Positions 1 through 6,030 of a stretch of 6,048 nt of DNA are shown piece by piece. The stretch's first letter is position 1. Each line of letters starts with the position of its first letter. The stretch comes from an uncultured Gammaproteobacteria bacterium. Its GTDB lineage: Bacteria > Pseudomonadota > Gammaproteobacteria > Pseudomonadales > Pseudohongiellaceae. The position numbers were made by a program, and so were the translations under genes. The stretch spans positions 1 to 6,048 of the forward strand of contig CAIYIP010000521.1 of assembly GCA_903926285.1 (NCBI GenBank), given 5' to 3'. The notes beneath the pieces were generated by a model, which made no database searches, was not told where the DNA came from, and saw only the letters and a list, made by a program, of their open reading frames with translations.

Positions 1-292
1 AGTTACCCGGATTTATTCAAGGACAGGATCGGAGTCCTGGGGGGTGGGTAAAGAAGTACTCAAACTTACTGCAAGTGCCAGACTACAAAATTTCAAAGTG
101 TGATGTTGGGAGTGAGCGAACCTAATTTTGCGCACAGGATCGCCAAACCCTTCTGGCTGCTGCAGCTAAAACCATATCCTCATAACCATAACAGTGTGGC
201 CTACAGTTGTGCCCTCATACCTTCAAGTGGCAACATAAAGGTATGAAACCGCAAGCTACAAGGATGGAAGAGCCAGAAGCTGGGAATAAATT
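1..292. other. Non-coding or degraded stretch at the left edge
   Basis: No convincing gene is visible in this stretch on either strand. Minus-strand frames downstream of the quinoprotein remnant are broken by stops within a few tens of codons. On the plus strand, one frame is open from the window edge to a TGA at 101-103 (about 33 codons, ending LQNFKV), and another from the edge to a TAA at 49-51. Either could be the tail of a gene beyond the edge, but neither shows a motif I recognise, and such lengths are expected by chance. The only structure found is the inverted repeat at 215-246 and a small AGGAC/GTCCT pair at 20-38. No tRNA, transposon end or clear intrinsic terminator was seen. It is probably intergenic sequence or gene debris continuous with the neighbouring pseudogene. 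Confidence 0.5.
215..246. repeat. Perfect 9-bp inverted repeat with 14-nt spacer
   Basis: TCATACCTT at 215-223 is the exact reverse complement of AAGGTATGA at 238-246, separated by 14 nt. It lies 47-78 nt beyond the stop of the minus-strand quinoprotein remnant, where an operon terminator might sit. Neither strand has a T-run directly after the stem and the stem is not GC-rich, so it does not meet the usual intrinsic terminator pattern. It could be an RNA 3' hairpin, a protein-binding dyad or chance. Confidence 0.4.
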
Positions 293-856
293 TCAGCGAC
301 TCAGAGGAGCAAACATCAGCAAGACATTTCCGGGCATACCATTTTTGACACCAACATAACCGGAAGGTACAAATAGCCTCCTGCCGGCAACCATGGGTCC
401 TGCTGCACCCATGGAACCACCTTTGGCAATTTCGTTATTGACGGTAGTAAAGCTTTTGGCAGTGTTGTATTCCCAGAGCTGGCTGCCGTTTTCTGCCGCT
501 AAAGGTGCAGCAACTGTAGGTGGGAACCGCTGCGATGCCTTCTTCAGAAGATGAAACCGGCACCAGCAGGCGGTCGGGTGACGATGTGTTTTCGAGGTGC
601 ACAAACTGCGGCGAGCCAGTGACGATAGCAGCCGGATGGCTCTCCACTTCCACGCGCCAGACCAGCGCAGCTCGAGGGTCGCGAGATCTTCGCTATTGAT
701 TCCATCTCTAGCAGCGCGCGTATTGGCATAGCCATGGCCCCAACCGCTCCAGCCCTCGCGGCCACTTAACTGTGGTGGCTAGCTGCAGTTAATAGCATAC
801 GCATGCAACGAAAAAGTTGCTGCCAGCAGTCCGAACAACAGAATTAAAACTCGCAT
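293..856 (-). pseudogene. Decayed PQQ-binding-like beta-propeller quinoprotein (polyvinyl-alcohol-dehydrogenase-like)
   Basis: This is a broken gene. Its ATG (854-856) follows a GGAG ribosome binding site and starts a clear Sec signal peptide (MRVLILLFGLLAATFSLHAYA). After residues INCS there is an in-frame amber codon (779-781). The same frame then reads PPQLSGREGWSGWGHGYA and onward to about 659, matching the WxGWG...NTR first blade of the family. The frame then shifts: about 662-501 encodes VEVESHPAAIVTGSPQFV and SSSEEGIAAVPTYSCCTF, a typical middle section with its vicinal Cys pair. From about 502 the original frame returns (AENGSQLWEYNTAKSF, AKGGSMGAAGPMVAG, GMPGNVLLMFAP) to a TGA at 293-295. 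Intact homologues are periplasmic quinoproteins of roughly 500 residues or more, often with a cytochrome c domain. Only about 190 residues remain here and several blades are missing. No cytochrome c CxxCH motif is seen. The family assignment rests on motif recall; loss of function is well supported. Confidence 0.82.
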
Positions 857-859
857 GTA

Positions 860-1702
860 CTACTCCGAAGAATGGATTATCCGATGTGCGCCATGGTAGA
901 TATTAAATCCAGAATTACTCAGGAAGCCGAGCAAGGTAATATTAAATTCTTGCGCGAGTTCAACCGCGAGAGAAGAGGGCGCACCTACCGAAGCGAGCAT
1001 CGAACAGCCACCGGCAAGTGCTTTCTGTAGCAGTTCGAAACTCGCACGACCACTGACCAGTATGCCGTGCTGTTTTAGCGGGAGACTGTCTTGCTGCAGG
1101 AGTGTACCAAGTAATTTGTCCATTGCATTATGACGGCCCACATCTTCGGCAAGCAGACTGACTGTGCCTTCTGCATCAAACCGGGCGGCCGCATGGTTGC
1201 CACCGGTTTTTTGAAATAGCGCCTGCTGGGTTTTAAGTTTTTCTGCAAGCTGGTACAAAACTTCAGCGCGAATCGTAAAAGTATCATGAGTGATTGCATC
1301 GAAGCCGGCCAGGCTCAGTGATTCGAGTGATGCCTTGCCACACACACCACAACTGGATGTGGTGTAGAAGTGGCGTTCGAGGCGTTGGCTATCAAAGCTG
1401 GCAGTGTTGCTTAACTCAATCCGTATGACGTTACTTGTTGTGGTATCAATGTCAGTTACATTTGCTAATGAAGTAATAATGCTTTCCGCGAACAAGAAGC
1501 CTAGTGCGAGCACTACGTCATTGCCCGGAGTGCGCATCGTGATCGAGATACTTTTGTGAATTCTGCCCTTGCGTGAATCGTTATAGCCGAGACGGATTTC
1601 CAGTGGTTCTTCCACCACTAGAACGTCCTGTATGGTTTCGACTTTGGCGGAACGCAGGCGAATTACGGTGCTTGTTGTAAGAGCTGAATCAAGAATTGTC
1701 AT
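860..1702 (-). CDS. fdhD: FdhD, formate dehydrogenase accessory sulfurtransferase
   Basis: The 280-residue length is normal for the family. FdhD is a cytoplasmic protein that passes sulfur from the cysteine desulfurase IscS to the molybdenum bis-MGD cofactor, which is needed for active formate dehydrogenases. Visible family motifs are EEPLEIRL near residue 31, the redox/sulfur-carrier loop TSSCGVCGKASLESL with Cys118 and Cys121, TGGNHAAAR at 166-174, AEDVGRHNAMDKLLG at 185-199, SGRASFELLQKA at 217-228 and GAPSSLAVELA at 240-250. Both loop cysteines are intact, so it should be functional. The ATG lies inside the end of the Nudix gene (14-bp overlap, different frame) and no good Shine-Dalgarno precedes it, so translation is probably coupled to the upstream gene. 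No formate dehydrogenase or molybdopterin gene is in the window, so its client enzyme must be encoded elsewhere. A start slightly downstream is possible, because the first 20 residues carry no motif. Confidence 0.95.
   Translation of the reverse strand: MTILDSALTTSTVIRLRSAKVETIQDVLVVEEPLEIRLGYNDSRKGRIHKSISITMRTPGNDVVLALGFLFAESIITSLANVTDIDTTTSNVIRIELSNTASFDSQRLERHFYTTSSCGVCGKASLESLSLAGFDAITHDTFTIRAEVLYQLAEKLKTQQALFQKTGGNHAAARFDAEGTVSLLAEDVGRHNAMDKLLGTLLQQDSLPLKQHGILVSGRASFELLQKALAGGCSMLASVGAPSSLAVELAQEFNITLLGFLSNSGFNIYHGAHRIIHSSE
863..866 (-). promoter_or_regulatory. Ribosome binding site of the quinoprotein remnant, inside the fdhD 3' end
   Basis: The minus strand reads GGAG, 6 nt before the ATG at 854-856. 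The GGAG overlaps the last sense codons of fdhD, directly before its TAG stop at 860-862. This arrangement suggests the remnant was once translated by coupling with fdhD. It also fixes the original start codon of the broken gene. Confidence 0.65.
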
Positions 1703-2273
1703 GGGAAAAGTTGTGCGGTTTGATGATGCGATTATTGTTTTTATCCAGATTCACGTCTGCAAGTCGCAGTGGAAAATGGCTGTCAGGTAAATCAAGAAAA
1801 TATTGTTGCAGCGTACTTGCTACGGCTGGGAAAGCAATTTTGTCCCACGGCACCTCTTCATGCTTGAACAAGGCCACTTCCAGACTCTCAGTGCCAGCAC
1901 TGAAGTCAAGGTTCTGCAGCCGAGCCCGAAAAAAAAGGTGAACCTGGTTGATATGGATGACATTGAACAGTGAATAAAGCTCCAGTGCATCGATGTGTGC
2001 GTTGGCTTCTTCATGGGTTTCGCGAATGGCTGCCTGCGAGGTCGATTCGCCATTTTCCATGAAGCCCCCGGGTAGAGTCCACAACCCATAACGCGGTTCA
2101 ATGGCGCGTTTGCACAGCAGCACTTTGTCTTCATAGCAGGGCAGGGAGCAGACGATAATGCGTGGATTCAGATAGTGAACCTCGCCGCAGGAGTTGCAGA
2201 CATGGCGTTCCCGGTCATCACTGACAGGTATACGCAGGCTTACGGTGTGGCCACAGAGATTGCAGTATTTCAT
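1689..2273 (-). CDS. Nudix hydrolase with N-terminal zinc ribbon
   Basis: This 194-residue cytoplasmic protein hydrolyses a nucleoside diphosphate linked to another moiety; the substrate cannot be read from sequence. An N-terminal zinc ribbon uses Cys4/Cys7 and Cys26/Cys29 (CNLC and CNSC), as in NADH-pyrophosphatase-type and related Nudix proteins. The Nudix box starts at Gly70 (GFMENGESTSQAAIRETHEEAN): Gly70, Glu76, Arg84, Glu85, Glu88 and Glu89 fit GX5EX7REUXEE. The glycine usually found near the end of the box is Asn91 here, a change I recall as common in this subgroup, and the metal-binding glutamates are intact. WTLPGGF at 65-71 precedes the helix. The NADH-specific SQPWPFPxS motif of NudC is not seen, so NudC is unlikely. 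It starts 18 bp after the CorB-family gene with only a weak GGA upstream, and its end overlaps fdhD. The last 25 residues are polar and probably flexible. Confidence 0.92.
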   Translation of the reverse strand: MKYCNLCGHTVSLRIPVSDDRERHVCNSCGEVHYLNPRIIVCSLPCYEDKVLLCKRAIEPRYGLWTLPGGFMENGESTSQAAIRETHEEANAHIDALELYSLFNVIHINQVHLFFRARLQNLDFSAGTESLEVALFKHEEVPWDKIAFPAVASTLQQYFLDLPDSHFPLRLADVNLDKNNNRIIKPHNFSHDNS

Positions 2274-2291
2274 GGTGCTATCCAGAGCAGC

Positions 2292-3599
2292 CTAGTCATA
2301 CTGGTTGGCCTGCAATTCGGATTCGTCATCAGCCTGAAGGTCTTGTTCAAACTCCCACATGCGTACGGTTTTGATCATGTTGTCCTTCACATGCACTATT
2401 TCCACACAATGAAACGGCAGGCGGATGCCAACATGGCTTTCCGGGATATTTTCCAGCATTTCTGTCAGTAAGCCATTCAATGTCTTGGGTCCGTCGGTAG
2501 GTAAATCCCAATCGAGCTTGCGATTGATATGGCGAATTGATGCACTGCCGTCAATCAGGAAGGTGCCATCAGTTTGCGGATGTATGTCGGCGGTTTCTTC
2601 CGACATGTTGCTGGTGAAGTTGCCAACGATTTCTTCCAGTATGTCTTCAATGGTTACGATGCCTTTCACGTCACCGTATTCATCGACCACAAGCGCAATG
2701 CGTCTTTTCTGTTTCTGGAAGTTGATCAGCTGGGTTGTCAACGGAGTGCTCTCGGGTACGAAGTAAGCTTCGTGGGTGAGCTGAACAAGTTTGGCCTTGT
2801 TGATCTCCTGCATCTTGATAAAGCGCGCAGCTCCGCGCATATGCAGAATGCCAATCACATTGTTCAGGTCATTGCGGTATACCGGCAGGCGGGTATGCTG
2901 ACTGTTGATGATAGCTTCCATGATTTCATCGATATCCAGCTCGAGATCAATGCCTGCTACTTCATTGCGCGGCACCATGATGTCGTTGACTGTTACCTTC
3001 TCGAGGTCGAGTACATTAAGCAGCATATTCTGTCTTTGTGCTGGAATACTCGCAGATGATTCATCTACTGCCGTACGTAATTCCTCCGAACTCAGGTGAT
3101 GCGTGCGACCAGTTCTGAGCGCAAAACCCACTAGCTTGACGAGGGCATTGGATATTTTGCTGACCACCCATAAAAACGGATAAAAGATCCACAACAGCCA
3201 TACTAGTATCAAGCTGGATGGATACGCTATTTTTTCCGGATGCAGCGCGGCGATAGTTTTTGGAGTCACTTCTGACACGATGAGTATGACTATCGTCAGA
3301 ATGAATGAGCTGATCAGAATACCCGCTTCGCCCCAGAGGCGCAGCGCAATTACAGTGGCAATCGACGAAGCCAGGATGGTGACGAAATTCTTGCCGATCA
3401 GGATTACACCAACCAGGCGGTCAGGATTTTCCAGCAGTGCGCTCGCCCGCATGGCACCCTTGTGTTTGTGTTTGGCCATGTGTCGCAAACGATAGCGGTT
3501 AAGCGACATCATGGCAGTCTCCGAGCACGAGAAATATGCCGAAAGTATTAGCAACAGCAGCAAGGAAAAAAACTGGATCTCGAGAGAAGCGTCGTTCAC
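2292..3599 (-). CDS. corB: CorB/CNNM-family inner-membrane protein (DUF21, CBS pair, CorC_HlyC), probable Mg2+ transport or efflux
   Basis: This 435-residue inner-membrane protein belongs to the CNNM/CorB family, implicated in magnesium transport or efflux and cobalt resistance. The DUF21 membrane domain spans about residues 5-160, with hydrophobic segments near 8-24, 62-86, 94-112 and 128-150. It carries the conserved motifs AYFSCSETAMMSLNRYRLRHM, IGKN (68-71) and SEVTPKT (109-115). A cytoplasmic CBS pair runs about 205-328, including DIMVPRNEV and VVDEYGDVKGIVTIEDILEE; in this family it binds Mg-ATP. The CorC_HlyC domain follows at about 345-415, then an acidic tail. Length and domain order are those of full-length CorB, not the shorter CorC that lacks membrane helices. 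The start is a GTG (3597-3599) with no clear Shine-Dalgarno; an in-frame stop lies four codons upstream and the first helix needs this start, so it is the best choice. It lies downstream of the ypjD-like gene. The haemolysin name used in some annotations is misleading. Confidence 0.93.
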   Translation of the reverse strand: MNDASLEIQFFSLLLLLILSAYFSCSETAMMSLNRYRLRHMAKHKHKGAMRASALLENPDRLVGVILIGKNFVTILASSIATVIALRLWGEAGILISSFILTIVILIVSEVTPKTIAALHPEKIAYPSSLILVWLLWIFYPFLWVVSKISNALVKLVGFALRTGRTHHLSSEELRTAVDESSASIPAQRQNMLLNVLDLEKVTVNDIMVPRNEVAGIDLELDIDEIMEAIINSQHTRLPVYRNDLNNVIGILHMRGAARFIKMQEINKAKLVQLTHEAYFVPESTPLTTQLINFQKQKRRIALVVDEYGDVKGIVTIEDILEEIVGNFTSNMSEETADIHPQTDGTFLIDGSASIRHINRKLDWDLPTDGPKTLNGLLTEMLENIPESHVGIRLPFHCVEIVHVKDNMIKTVRMWEFEQDLQADDESELQANQYD

Positions 3600-3611
3600 A
3601 GCAATGTTAAA

Positions 3612-3626
3612 TCAGCCAATGGCTGA
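3612..3626. repeat. Small hairpin between the ypjD-like gene and corB
   Basis: TCAGCC (3612-3617) and GGCTGA (3621-3626) form a perfect 6-bp stem with a 3-nt loop, 13 nt from the corB start codon. On the minus transcript it is followed by TTTAAC, too short a U-run for a confident terminator. It could attenuate read-through from the upstream gene or shape the corB translation start. Chance is possible at this length. The rest of the 88-bp gap has no promoter I would call with confidence. Confidence 0.35.
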
Positions 3627-3687
3627 GTCACCTCTTAATGTTGATTTGGCCGGTCAGGGATGATTTGTCCTGCAGGCTTATGAATTT

Positions 3688-4488
3688 CTATACGCGGTTA
3701 AGGAGTAGTTCCAGTACAAATTTGCTGCCAAAGTAAGCCAGGATGAGCACGATAAAACCGCTTAAGGTCCAGCGTATTGCTGTCTTGCCGCGCCAGCCGA
3801 GTTGATGGCGGCCCCAGAGCAGAATACCAAACACTCCCCACGAAATAATTGTCAGCACAGTCTTGTGCACGAGGTGCTGTGCAAACATATCGTCCATGAA
3901 CACGAAGCCGCTAACTATCACTGCGAGCAGAACAAAAAAGCCAGCCCAGATGATTTCAAACAGCAGCGCTTCCATGGTCTGTAAGGGTGGCATGTGTCTG
4001 AGCGCGTTGGTGAAATGTTTGCGCTTGAGTTCGCGGTTCAGCCAAGCGATCAGCAGAGCCTGTACGGCAGCGATGGTGATCAGGCTGAAGCCAATGATCC
4101 CCAGCAGAATATGAAGTAGTACGCCATTATCAATATTAGTCAGGGGGTCGTAGCGGCTCGGTAAAAAAAGTGCACAGATGATGCTGAGAATTGCCAGCGG
4201 AAACAGCGCGAGGAAAAGATTGGCCAGGGGTTTCTTCAGGCTGCTTATGGCCACGATAAATGAAATAGTCCAACTGAACAGCGTGGCAATCCTGAAAAAG
4301 CCGAAATCATAACCTGCGCCAGTTGCAATGATCGTGACCACATTTACGAGATGAGCCAACAATGCCAGCAAGGCAAACAGGAAAACTTTGTTGTGGTTGA
4401 CGGTGGGTCGGGTCAGGCTTTGTCCCTGCAGCAGGGTGCTGAGAGAGTAGAAGAGAACCGCAAGCATTCCGGAAATAATTGCTATCAT
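3688..4488 (-). CDS. ypjD: YpjD-like inner-membrane protein (CcsA/HemX superfamily)
   Basis: This 266-residue protein has about eight hydrophobic segments (near 1-20, 34-55, 66-82, 88-108, 123-149, 178-197, 209-226 and 238-258), the usual size and topology of YpjD, a distant relative of the cytochrome c assembly proteins CcsA and CcmC. Family signs are the FFRIATLFSW stretch (64-73) and the C-terminal HKTVLTIISWGVFGILLWGR section with His208, followed by GWRGKTAIRWTLSGF. The tryptophan-rich WWD haem-handling motif of true CcsA/CcmC is absent, so a role in cytochrome c maturation should not be assumed. Position supports the name: it is divergent from ffh and directly upstream of the CorB-family gene, an arrangement shared with many gammaproteobacteria. 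That linkage suggests, by inference, a role with CorB in cation homeostasis. The start is an ATG at 4486-4488; the nearest purine-rich stretch (GAGAG) is a little far upstream and the signal is weak. Confidence 0.88.
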   Translation of the reverse strand: MIAIISGMLAVLFYSLSTLLQGQSLTRPTVNHNKVFLFALLALLAHLVNVVTIIATGAGYDFGFFRIATLFSWTISFIVAISSLKKPLANLFLALFPLAILSIICALFLPSRYDPLTNIDNGVLLHILLGIIGFSLITIAAVQALLIAWLNRELKRKHFTNALRHMPPLQTMEALLFEIIWAGFFVLLAVIVSGFVFMDDMFAQHLVHKTVLTIISWGVFGILLWGRHQLGWRGKTAIRWTLSGFIVLILAYFGSKFVLELLLNRV

Positions 4489-4518
4489 GAATCAAAGTCT
4501 CTCATAAGTGCCCCAGGC

Positions 4519-4532
4519 AATAAACGTTTATT
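4519..4532. promoter_or_regulatory. Perfect 14-bp AT-rich palindrome in the divergent promoter region
   Basis: AATAAACGTTTATT is its own reverse complement. It sits in the 153-bp gap between the divergent ypjD-like gene and ffh, 30 bp from the ypjD start and 109 bp from the ffh start. A perfect dyad of this size at this place fits a binding site for a dimeric regulator acting on the ypjD-corB unit, or part of its promoter. No specific regulator can be named. Confidence 0.4.
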
Positions 4533-4549
4533 TGGCGGCGATGCGCCTA

Positions 4550-4564
4550 GGGCAGTGCTTGCCC
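4550..4564. repeat. GC-rich inverted repeat in the ffh upstream region
   Basis: GGGCA (4550-4554) and TGCCC (4560-4564) flank a 5-nt loop; the pairing can be extended outward to TAG/CTA if one base is bulged. A second, shorter pair, GGCG/CGCC, lies just upstream at 4534-4547. Both are between the 14-bp palindrome and the probable ffh promoter. A terminator is not expected between divergent genes, so if meaningful these would be operator or leader structures. Confidence 0.25.
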
Positions 4565-4588
4565 CTATGTTCGATGCTCCGCATTGGG

Positions 4589-4594
4589 TAGAAT
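4589..4594 (+). promoter_or_regulatory. Candidate -10 element for ffh
   Basis: TAGAAT differs from the sigma70 -10 consensus TATAAT at one position and lies 47 bp before the ffh start codon. The matching -35 position (about 4566-4571, TATGTT) is a poor fit, so the call rests on the -10 and the location. A GC-rich discriminator (CCGGCGCC) follows, a feature often seen at stringently controlled promoters of translation genes. Confidence 0.35.
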
Positions 4595-4641
4595 CCGGCG
4601 CCTCAACGGTATCCCTATTATTTGAGTGAAAGTGGTGCAGC

Positions 4642-6027
4642 ATGTTTGAAACCCTCACAGATCATCTTTCCGATACTTTACGCAATCTCACCGGGAAGGC
4701 GCGCCTCAGCGAAGAGAATATCCAGGACAGTCTGCGCGATGTTAGGCGTGCCTTGCTTGAAGCAGATGTGGCGCTGCCTGTCGTAAAGGACTTCATCGAT
4801 AATGTAAAACTGCGCGCTTTGGGCCAGGAAGTCAGTCGTAGCCTGAGTCCTGGTCAGGCCTTCCTTAAGATTGTCCAGTCCGAACTGCAGCAACTCATGG
4901 GCAATGAGAATGAGGCGCTGGATCTGCGCGCTACGCCTCCGGCTGTAATTTTGATGACAGGTTTGCAGGGTGCTGGTAAAACTACCACAGTGGCAAAGTT
5001 GGCCTTGTGGTTAAAAACCCGCGAAAAAAAATCGATCATGGTAGTGAGTGCCGACGTGTACCGGCCAGCGGCCATAAAACAATTGGAAACCCTGGCAGCA
5101 GAAGCGGGGGTTGAGTTTTTTCCGAGTGATATCGGGCAGCAGCCAGTAGATATCGTGCGTGCGGCAATAATAGATGCTCGGCGCAAATTGATCGATGTCC
5201 TGTTTGTCGATACTGCAGGACGCCTGGCGATAGACGCCGACATGATGGCAGAGATCAAGGAACTGCATCGTGTCGCCAATCCGATAGAAACCCTGTTTGT
5301 CGTGGACTCCATGACCGGGCAGGATGCGGCCAACACCGCCAAGGCCTTCAACGAGGCCTTGCCACTGACTGGTGTGATACTCACCAAAACCGATGGTGAT
5401 GCCCGTGGTGGTGCAGCGCTGTCAGTGCGCCAGATTACCGGCAAGCCCATCAAGTTTCTGGGTATAGGCGAGAAGATTGATGGCCTCGAACCCTTTTATC
5501 CCGATCGTCTGGCTTCCCGCATCCTCGGCATGGGCGATGTACTGTCGCTGATTGAAGATGTCGAGAAAAAAGTCGACAAGGAAAAAGCCCTCAAGCTCGC
5601 CAGCAAAATCAAAAAAGGCGAGCGTTTCGATCTGCAGGATTTCAAGGAACAACTTGAGCAGATGCGTAACATGGGCGGTATCAGTAACCTGCTTGACAAG
5701 ATGCCGGGTATGGGCGGAGTGGCCAAGACAGCAGCGGGTTCGATGGGTGACAAGAACTTTATTCGTATGGAAGCGCTCATCAACTCAATGACCATGAAAG
5801 AACGCCGCAATCCCGACATGCTTAACGGCTCACGCAAACGCCGCATAACTGAAGGGTCAGGCACCACCATCCAGGATTTGAATCGCCTCGTCAAACAGCA
5901 CAAGCAAATGCAGAAAGTCATGAAAAAAATGAAAGGTGGTGGCTTGACCAACATGATGCGAGGCTTGGGTGGTAAGTTGCCTCCCGGCGGAGGTATGCCG
6001 CCTGGCGGACGTTTCCCCGGGTTTTGA
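4642..6027 (+). CDS. ffh: Ffh (SRP54), signal recognition particle protein
   Basis: This complete 461-residue protein is the GTPase of the bacterial signal recognition particle. It binds 4.5S RNA and hydrophobic signal sequences of nascent inner-membrane proteins and docks with FtsY at the membrane. The N domain covers about residues 1-90. The G domain (about 100-295) shows GLQGAGKT (G1, 107-114), SADVYRPAA (136-144), DTAGR (190-194), TKTDGDARGG (248-257) and GIGEKIDGLEPF (274-285). The methionine-rich M domain (about 325-435) includes MRNMGGISNLLDKMPGMGG and the RNA-binding helix-turn-helix region SRKRRITEGSGTTIQDLNRL (397-416). A Gly/Pro/Met-rich tail (GGKLPPGGGMPPGG) is typical of proteobacterial Ffh. 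The ATG gives the usual MFETLTDHLSDTLRNLTGKA start; the Shine-Dalgarno is weak. Translation ends at tandem stops TGA TAA (6025-6030). All catalytic motifs are intact. In related bacteria rpsP-rimM-trmD-rplS often follow, but that lies beyond this window. Confidence 0.99.
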   Translation: MFETLTDHLSDTLRNLTGKARLSEENIQDSLRDVRRALLEADVALPVVKDFIDNVKLRALGQEVSRSLSPGQAFLKIVQSELQQLMGNENEALDLRATPPAVILMTGLQGAGKTTTVAKLALWLKTREKKSIMVVSADVYRPAAIKQLETLAAEAGVEFFPSDIGQQPVDIVRAAIIDARRKLIDVLFVDTAGRLAIDADMMAEIKELHRVANPIETLFVVDSMTGQDAANTAKAFNEALPLTGVILTKTDGDARGGAALSVRQITGKPIKFLGIGEKIDGLEPFYPDRLASRILGMGDVLSLIEDVEKKVDKEKALKLASKIKKGERFDLQDFKEQLEQMRNMGGISNLLDKMPGMGGVAKTAAGSMGDKNFIRMEALINSMTMKERRNPDMLNGSRKRRITEGSGTTIQDLNRLVKQHKQMQKVMKKMKGGGLTNMMRGLGGKLPPGGGMPPGGRFPGF

Positions 6028-6030
6028 TAA

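Noticed and set aside
2..103. Plus-strand open frame from the window edge (ending LQNFKV) as the tail of a gene
   Set aside because: About 33 codons without a stop is expected by chance and no family motif is visible, so it was left as an unassigned edge frame.
293..604. 103-residue minus-strand open frame as an intact small protein
   Set aside because: Only its last 70 or so residues match the quinoprotein C-terminus; its first part is out-of-frame translation of the middle segment, starting at a TTG.
435..653. 72-residue minus-strand open frame as an independent small gene
   Set aside because: Its first 53 residues (EVESHPAAIVTGSP to CCTFSG) are the middle segment of the broken quinoprotein; the rest is out-of-frame read-through of the C-terminal segment.
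779..781. Amber codon as programmed recoding (for example pyrrolysine insertion)
   Set aside because: The same gene also has two frame-changing deletions and lacks most of its propeller, so ordinary decay explains the stop.
2574..3059. 161-residue plus-strand open frame opposite corB
   Set aside because: It lies wholly antisense to the well-supported CBS region of corB and has no recognisable motif or ribosome binding site.
3688..4488. Cytochrome c assembly protein CcsA/CcmC
   Set aside because: The WWD tryptophan-rich haem motif is missing and there are no ccm or res genes nearby; the YpjD branch fits better.
4351..4629. 92-residue plus-strand open frame before ffh
   Set aside because: It is half antisense to the ypjD-like gene and runs through the divergent promoter region; no motif or convincing start.
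4854..5453. 199-residue minus-strand open frame opposite ffh
   Set aside because: It is antisense to the G domain of ffh, whose motifs are all intact; its Ser/Ala/Arg-rich composition is typical of a shadow frame.
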